The notes below the pieces were generated by a model that saw nothing but the letters and a program-made list of their open reading frames with translations, did not search any database and was not told the origin of the DNA. From contig JAJQJQ010000055.1 of assembly GCA_028622995.1 (NCBI GenBank), positions 620,001 through 684,000 on the forward strand: 64,000 nucleotides of DNA, written 5' to 3'. This DNA is from Panagrolaimus kolymaensis. Lineage: Eukaryota > Nematoda > Chromadorea > Rhabditida > Panagrolaimidae. Below, in pieces: positions 58,818 to 64,000 of this stretch. Within the stretch, counting starts at the first letter, position 1, and each line of letters opens with the position of its first letter. The position numbers were made by a program, and so were the translations under genes.

Positions 58818-61680
58818 TTATGACAACAGTTCCTCATCATCATCGTCATCACCTTTGGGTAAATTCACCGCAAATTTAAGGGGTATTACAAAAACACTGA
58901 TATCATCCGTGGAAGCCATTCCACCATTTGCAAGCTTCCATTTATAGTGGCCAACTTGGTCGCCTCTTGCCGCCGCTACAAGTTCTTGAGCAACCAAAGT
59001 GTATCTAAAAATTCACAGAAATTTTTTTACCAACGTTCGGCGAAAAATTTTTGTTTATAAAAAGATACACACTTAGAAAAATCGTCAACTTCATCATTAT
59101 TTGAAAGAGATGATCTAACAATTGTTGCGACATCATCATTTGTTAAAACATCCCATAAACCATCAGAGGCCATAATAATTACTTCTCGATCATTGAGAGT
59201 ATCCAAAGTACGGACATCAAAAACTTGAACCTACAAAAAAATAAAAATAAATTATTTATTTAATATTTGAAAATAAAAAAGACGCACTTTTATTTTAATT
59301 ATTTAGTTTAAAAAATTGTTAAAACCACTGAAATCTAACTTACTTCAGGGAATGGAAAAAGAAAAGATTTAATTGCGATTTTATCATCGGCTGTCATAAG
59401 ATGATGATCACCAAAGCCTCTGCATACGCCAATGGTATTAAGTAATCGAGGCTAAAAAAATGTTTTGAATAATAATTTTTTTGACATTTAAGAAGCTTAC
59501 TTTTCGAGTTCGTGTGCTTATTAATGGCGGTTTTAAATCTGATTCTCTAACAGTTTTGGCTGCCCTAAAAAGCAAAAAATTACTAATAAAGATTTCAGCT
59601 CAAAACTTTCAATTTTGAATAAATTTTGGTTTTAATTTTGTTTAAATAATAATAAAAAATTTCGAGAATGAGAAACAAATGTCAGTAATGGTGTGGCAAA
59701 TTTTTTTGCATTTTTAAATAAAATGGAATACTCCGTAAAGAATTGTATCCTTTTTTCCTTCTCATCCACTTACCATCCATCCATGTACCAATCTCGAAAT
59801 AGAACCTTTCGATTTAAATCTTTGCTATTTAAATATCGGCTATATTCCAATCTTGAAAAATGCTGAGATATGACATCATTATTTCGATATGCCTAAAAAA
59901 TTCCCATAAAAAACTTTTATTATTTTTTTCATTGAAACCAAAAAATGAAAATCTCACAATATATTGAAGCCTTTTCCGTTCATGAACTGGATTAAAATCA
60001 TTGCTTAATTTTTGGACATTTTTTGGTGTAACTAAAATTGCTCGACAATCTCCAGCATTTGCAACATATACTTTTCCAAGAAATATTAGAGATACTAATA
60101 CGGCACAACCTCCAGGAACTTTAACGTATGCTTTTTCTTCAGCAATTTGTTCATCCTAAAATTCACAGTTTTTATTTTGTAAATTTTGGAATTTTGATTA
60201 CCATGTCCACGAACGCCGCTTCTAAAGCTCCAATAACCAAACTATCCGAGCTTATCATTGACTGGTGCTTGGGTTCCTCGTAAGTCGCTGTGGGTATTTT
60301 TGCTTCTCCATCTTCAATGCTATAAATCGATGATTTTCGACTATTGGTTGCTGCGGCTCGAATTAATTGCTCTTGTCTATTTAAATGCATTACGGATTCT
60401 AGCACTTCATTTAAGCGACTCTGAAAAAAATAAGGAGTAAAAATTAATATTTTGGAGAAAATTATTTGGATCTGATAAAAATTATAAATAAGCGAGACAG
60501 ACGAGACAGATAATTTGCACTTTAAGTTTTTATTTTTGATTGAAAACAGTTTCAAGGGCATTGAGGTAAAGGGAAAGAAAGTACAGTTGGAGATCAAAAA
60601 CATTTATTATTTTTTTTATCGAAGAATTATTTGGTTTTGAAAAAGGATTTTTTTCTTGGTGGCATACTTCGCATGAAAATGGCATAACTTTTCTGAAGCT
60701 CCATGGAAATTTAAAAATAGGAGTTTTACTGAACATTTTTTTTGAAAATTAATTTTTGGTGTTTAAATATTCATTTTTTCCTAGCTTCCAAAAGTAAATT
60801 CAAACCTTAATATGTTCATGCAAACAATTAGCAGTCATAATAGCTGCACCACTTCCTGCATGTCCATCAAACAAACCAAAATATGCTGCTTCTGCTTTGG
60901 GTGCCACGGGGCCATCATCACTCTGAAAAACAACCCATTTTTCAATTTTTCCATAAAAATTAAAAACTTATCAGCCAAAAAATTACCGAAAAGCTTTGAT
61001 TAATCACAAGTAAATCATCATCGGATGCTCTTCTTTTTAATTCTGCTGCAGCTGCTTTTTGTTTGGCAGTTTTTTTAATTTTATCATCCAACTCGATTGC
61101 TTTTTCTGCTTCATAACCTTGTTGGACTAAACTTAAAACTTTTGCTGCAGCCATATCTTCATTTTCTTTAGATTTTCCTAAAAAAATTAAAATTTATATT
61201 TTAAATTTTAATTTTTATAAGTTTTTTGTGAGTTTCAAACCTGTGTTTATAACTTCTGCATATCCAGCATATACTGGCATTTGAGTGGGATATTTTGGAC
61301 ACATTACTGGTCGAATAGATTGATCAGCTGATAACGAAATTTCATCTTCAGTTAAATATAAAAATTCTGGTCGACAATATGGATGTTGCTGTTTATCATT
61401 TCCAGTGAGAACTGAAAAAAAAATTTAAATTTAGTTTTCTTCAAAGTTTTTGGAAACAGAAATAAATAAAAAGCGACAAACACAAACACATAATTTTAAG
61501 ATTTTAAGTACCCGGAATGATTCCGCCAAGTAAATGAGTATCAGCCATATCCACGACCATTCCAATTTTTGGTGGTGGAATCGTTGACGAAGAAGCTGAC
61601 GATGATTGTTGTTCAGAAACATTGGGTTCCGGTGGAGGTTGACCTCGTGGAGACATAACACTTCGAACTTTTGCCAGCAT
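58818..61680 (-). CDS. PP2C-family Ser/Thr phosphatase, PPM1H/J/M type
   Basis: Eleven exons (61680-61512, 61411-61241, 61177-60987, 60922-60806, 60420-60202, 60155-59958, 59892-59774, 59564-59501, 59451-59344, 59230-59073, 59004-58818), 566 residues in exact phase. Residues 1-60 are Ser/Pro-rich. Metal-binding motifs: GLFDGHAGSGAA (Asp196, Gly197), VYVANAGDCRAIL, IMASDGLWDVL and STDDISVFVIPL. The segment TIGVCRGFGDHHL, followed by IKSFLFPFPEVQVFD and YTLVAQELVAAARG, matches PPM1H-type phosphatases more closely than PPM1A. These are cytosolic or membrane-associated Mg/Mn-dependent enzymes; vertebrate PPM1H dephosphorylates LRRK2-modified Rab GTPases. The insert around residues 217-290 (NSRKSSIYSIEDGEAK) is longer than in simple PP2Cs, as in that family. 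It ends in an acidic tail. Confidence 0.9.
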
Positions 61681-62037
61681 TTTTTAATAGAGATCAAAAA
61701 GATTTAAATAAAATTTATGGCAAATAATATAAAACTTTAAAAATGGAATATATGGATGGCAATTTTTAAGTGTCAGTGAGTCTCAGCAAAAAAAAACTCA
61801 AGAGGAGGAGGTTGCAATGCAAGGAATTGATTTTATTCCTTTAACAACAACATTCTTCGCATGTTGCGCAAACATGGCTGTGGCAAAAAAAAAAATGTGA
61901 GAGTGAGTCAGAGAAAAAAAAAATAAAGAGAAAAAAATGGCAGAAAAAAAGGAAAGAAAGAAATTGAAAAGAATTTTTTTTCATGTAACACATTTTTTAT
62001 TTCAAGTATAAAGTTTTATTTATTTTCTTAATTAATT
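61681..62037. other. Intergenic gap
   Basis: 357 bp between the phosphatase start and the DB-module gene stop, AT-rich with A-runs. It should contain the phosphatase promoter. Confidence 0.5.
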
Positions 62038-63005
62038 TTAAGTTAATCCTGATAAATGACAATACATTAAAACATTCCAATTTCTAATGCAAATTAAATC
62101 TTTTTCTTGTAACATTTCAATTTTTTCATCAGAGGGGTTGCAAAAACGCATACAATTTTTTGTTTCCTAAAAAAATTATTATTATTTTGCATAAGGTAAG
62201 TAATAATTATCTGAGCCATTATAAATGGGAAAAACACTCCAAAACAACTCACATCAACGCCAAATTCCATATGTTTGCAACAATTTTTATTATTTCGATT
62301 TTGAGCAGCGCAATAAAGGATTGCTGACAAATTTTGCATGGAACAACCTTTTTTATTTGCAGATTTAAGCTAAAAATAATTATTTAATTTATTTTAAAAA
62401 ATTTCAAAGGTTTTATGGTTTTAATTTTTTTGAGTGTAAAGAAAAGTTACCGAAATCAACGCTTGAAGTTCATTAGTTTCATATCGACAAAGTTCCGTGC
62501 AATTTTTATCCACAAATTTTTCACAACATTTTTGAAATGTTCGATTTGCTTTCCATCTTGAAATACAGGGAATGTAATTATTTTGAGGGGCGCCACACTA
62601 AAATATTATAAAAAAGTTTTTATTTTAAAAAAAATAATAGTTAAAAGATTTACCATTCCAAATTCTTTATATCTTTGTGAAACCGACAAAAAAGTTTGGG
62701 AACTTGGAGATTTTGGACTTTTTCGAATATCATTATTTAGCGGCGCTAAAGTTGATCCAAATCTTGAATGATACATTTCTGGACAGTGTTCGATCGCGAT
62801 TAATTGGCACTTAAAATTTTTTTTACTTTCATCAAAAAAATGTTTTTCCTTCAAAAAATTTTCTTACTTGTTCGAAGCAATTAGTTAATAATTCAATATT
62901 ACAACATTCTCTTGTAGTTAGATTTTGACAACTTTTTAAATTTTTGCCATAAACACTTTCATTAAAAATGAAAAAAATATAAATAACAACCAAAAAACTT
63001 TTCAT
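62038..63005 (-). CDS. Secreted DB-module cysteine-rich protein
   Basis: Five exons (63005-62868, 62809-62654, 62597-62451, 62369-62253, 62166-62038), 228 residues, all introns in phase 0. Signal peptide 1-20 (MKSFLVVIYIFFIFNESVYG). After a short Cys-containing lead and a Ser/Pro spacer, residues about 125-228 show the DB module: CISRW, KCCEKFVDKNCTELCRY, KGCSMQNLSAILYCAA, NCCKHMEFG, CMRFCNP and CIRNWNVLMYC. Paired CC and regular C spacing are diagnostic of this nematode extracellular domain, whose binding partners are poorly known. The first exon has an extra partial repeat (CQNLTTRECC), so a second degenerate module may precede it. Confidence 0.85.
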
Positions 63006-63384
63006 TTTTTTATTTGTAATTTTCAAAAAAAAATTTTTAGTCTTTTTCATTCACGAAAGAAAAATTTAAATCTCGATGCAATGACTTTTAAAAAAATTCA
63101 CCGTCGTCCACGAACTTTTTTTCTTTTTTTAGGGTCAATCCTTTAATTATACACACACATTACTTTATTTTTATTCCGGGTTTAAAAAGGTTTAAAAATG
63201 ACATTCATCTGTGTTTACTGAGATCAAACTTTTTTCTTTTGAGTGACAAAAAAATGCATAAAGCGGAATTAAAAACAAAAATAAAAAACATGCAAATTTT
63301 TTAACAATCTCAAAAGGAAATAATAAAGCAATATTTTGTTTTGAATTTTTCAGGGTTTTTTAGTTCCTTTTTTTGCTATCAAAA
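63006..63384. other. Intergenic gap
   Basis: 379 bp between the DB-module start and the Rho-like gene stop. AT-rich, no feature recognised. Confidence 0.5.
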
Positions 63385-63953
63385 TTATGTAATGCAACAT
63401 CGATGATGATGCTTTCTTTGCTGTGGAAGGGCAGCTTTAGTTGCGGCTTCAAAAATTTCTCGAACTCCCTGAAACCATTACTTTTTTTTAATAATTCCAA
63501 AGTGAAAAATATAGTTATTTTTTGTTGACCTCTCGCGATTTAGCTGAACATTCTAAATAAGTTACAGCTCCAATTTTTTCAGCTAATTTTTTCCCATCTT
63601 CTGGAGTCAAAAATTTTGTTTCTTCTGTTTCATTTCCAACAGATGAAGAAGTTTGGCCATCGACGACAATTTCATTATTTGGAATTTCATCTCTCACATC
63701 TTTTTTATTTCCAACTAAAATTATTGGAACTTTGGGGCAAAAATGGCGAATCTAAAAAGCTTAAGTTTTAGAATTTAAAAACTTTTGTTGAAAATTTATT
63801 TACTTCTGGATACCACTTTTCTATGACATTCTGAAGAGAATCCGGAGAATTTATACCAAAACAAAGCAAAACCACGTCGGTGTCAGGATAACTTAGAGGT
63901 CGAAGTCTGTCATAATCTTCTTGACCGGCTGTATCCCACAGAGCTAATTCAAT
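63385..63953 (-). CDS. Rho-family small GTPase (C-terminal part, gene continues past the window edge)
   Basis: Three exons are seen (63953-63804, 63751-63530, 63468-63385), 151 residues, plus upstream exons beyond the window. [32 protein letters not shown] gives switch II and the Rho-type [14 protein letters not shown] is the G4 motif; ECSAK is G5. A polybasic stretch (QRKHHHR) precedes the CaaX box CCIT, so it should be prenylated and membrane-attached. After NKKDVRDE the Rho insert is longer than usual and acidic (about 25 residues between DE and TPEDG, with [14 protein letters not shown]). Donor GTCAAC after exon 2 is weak, but the join is in frame and matches the family ([12 protein letters not shown]). 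Most like RhoA, but diverged. Confidence 0.85.
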
Positions 63954-64000
63954 CTAAAAAATATATATATGAATCTCCGTTTCGAGACCCATAATCTCAA

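Overview
The window is nuclear DNA from a nematode. It is very AT-rich, with homopolymer-laden intergenic DNA, and its genes are split by short introns (mostly 45-100 bp) ending in TTTTAG or TTTCAG. Many start codons sit just behind a splice-acceptor-like site, as expected for spliced-leader trans-splicing. The families fit: DB-module, PAN and CUB-like secreted proteins, an Srh/Str-type chemoreceptor, a four-disulfide insulin-like peptide and a supplementary-type nuclear receptor. I cannot name the species. All gene models were built by hand from splice signals and phase; wherever a full exon set is given, the exon lengths sum to an exact multiple of three.

Layout. 1-260: first exon of a membrane receptor. 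4682-7255: a Penelope-like retroelement ORF with an N-terminal GIY-YIG domain. 7354-8072: unknown gene. 8439-8860: a tandem repeat that can fold into a three-way junction. 9019-11077: a neurotrophin-family gene, divergent from a homeobox gene (11541-13762). 15224-17943: secreted PAN/thrombospondin-like protein. 20700-23169: DNAJC12-like and NOL8-like genes in series. 23451-24740: unknown gene. 25048-26187: Ser/Thr-type kinase. 27191-31286: CUB-like protein, interrupted by a hAT-like MITE. 31654-34665: a gene that joins a DNase II-like ectodomain to a transmembrane tyrosine kinase. 35251-36245: a 1-kb palindrome. 36632-37224: a double insulin-like peptide. 37445-38710: chemoreceptor. 39642-42623: serine-protease-homologue pseudogene, split by a transposon whose terminal inverted repeats contain tRNA-Arg-like sequence. 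43120-43747: unknown membrane protein. 45588-46015: HMG-box protein. 46016-54667: gene-poor. 54668-58163: nuclear hormone receptor. 58818-61680: PPM1H-type PP2C phosphatase. 62038-63005: DB-module protein. 63385-63953: Rho-type GTPase, cut by the window edge.

The strongest candidate for something undescribed is the DNase II-receptor tyrosine kinase. Ten exons join in one open frame of 774 codons: signal peptide, a complete DNase II fold with its HxS and HSK histidine motifs, a Thr/Ser-rich stalk, a transmembrane helix and a tyrosine kinase with its catalytic residues. No alternative start lies between the two halves. Other notable items are a six-cysteine neurotrophin with almost no prodomain, the tandem insulin duplication with a GC-AG intron, the covarying three-way-junction repeat, and two clean transposon insertions in coding exons with target-site duplications (8 bp and 3 bp).
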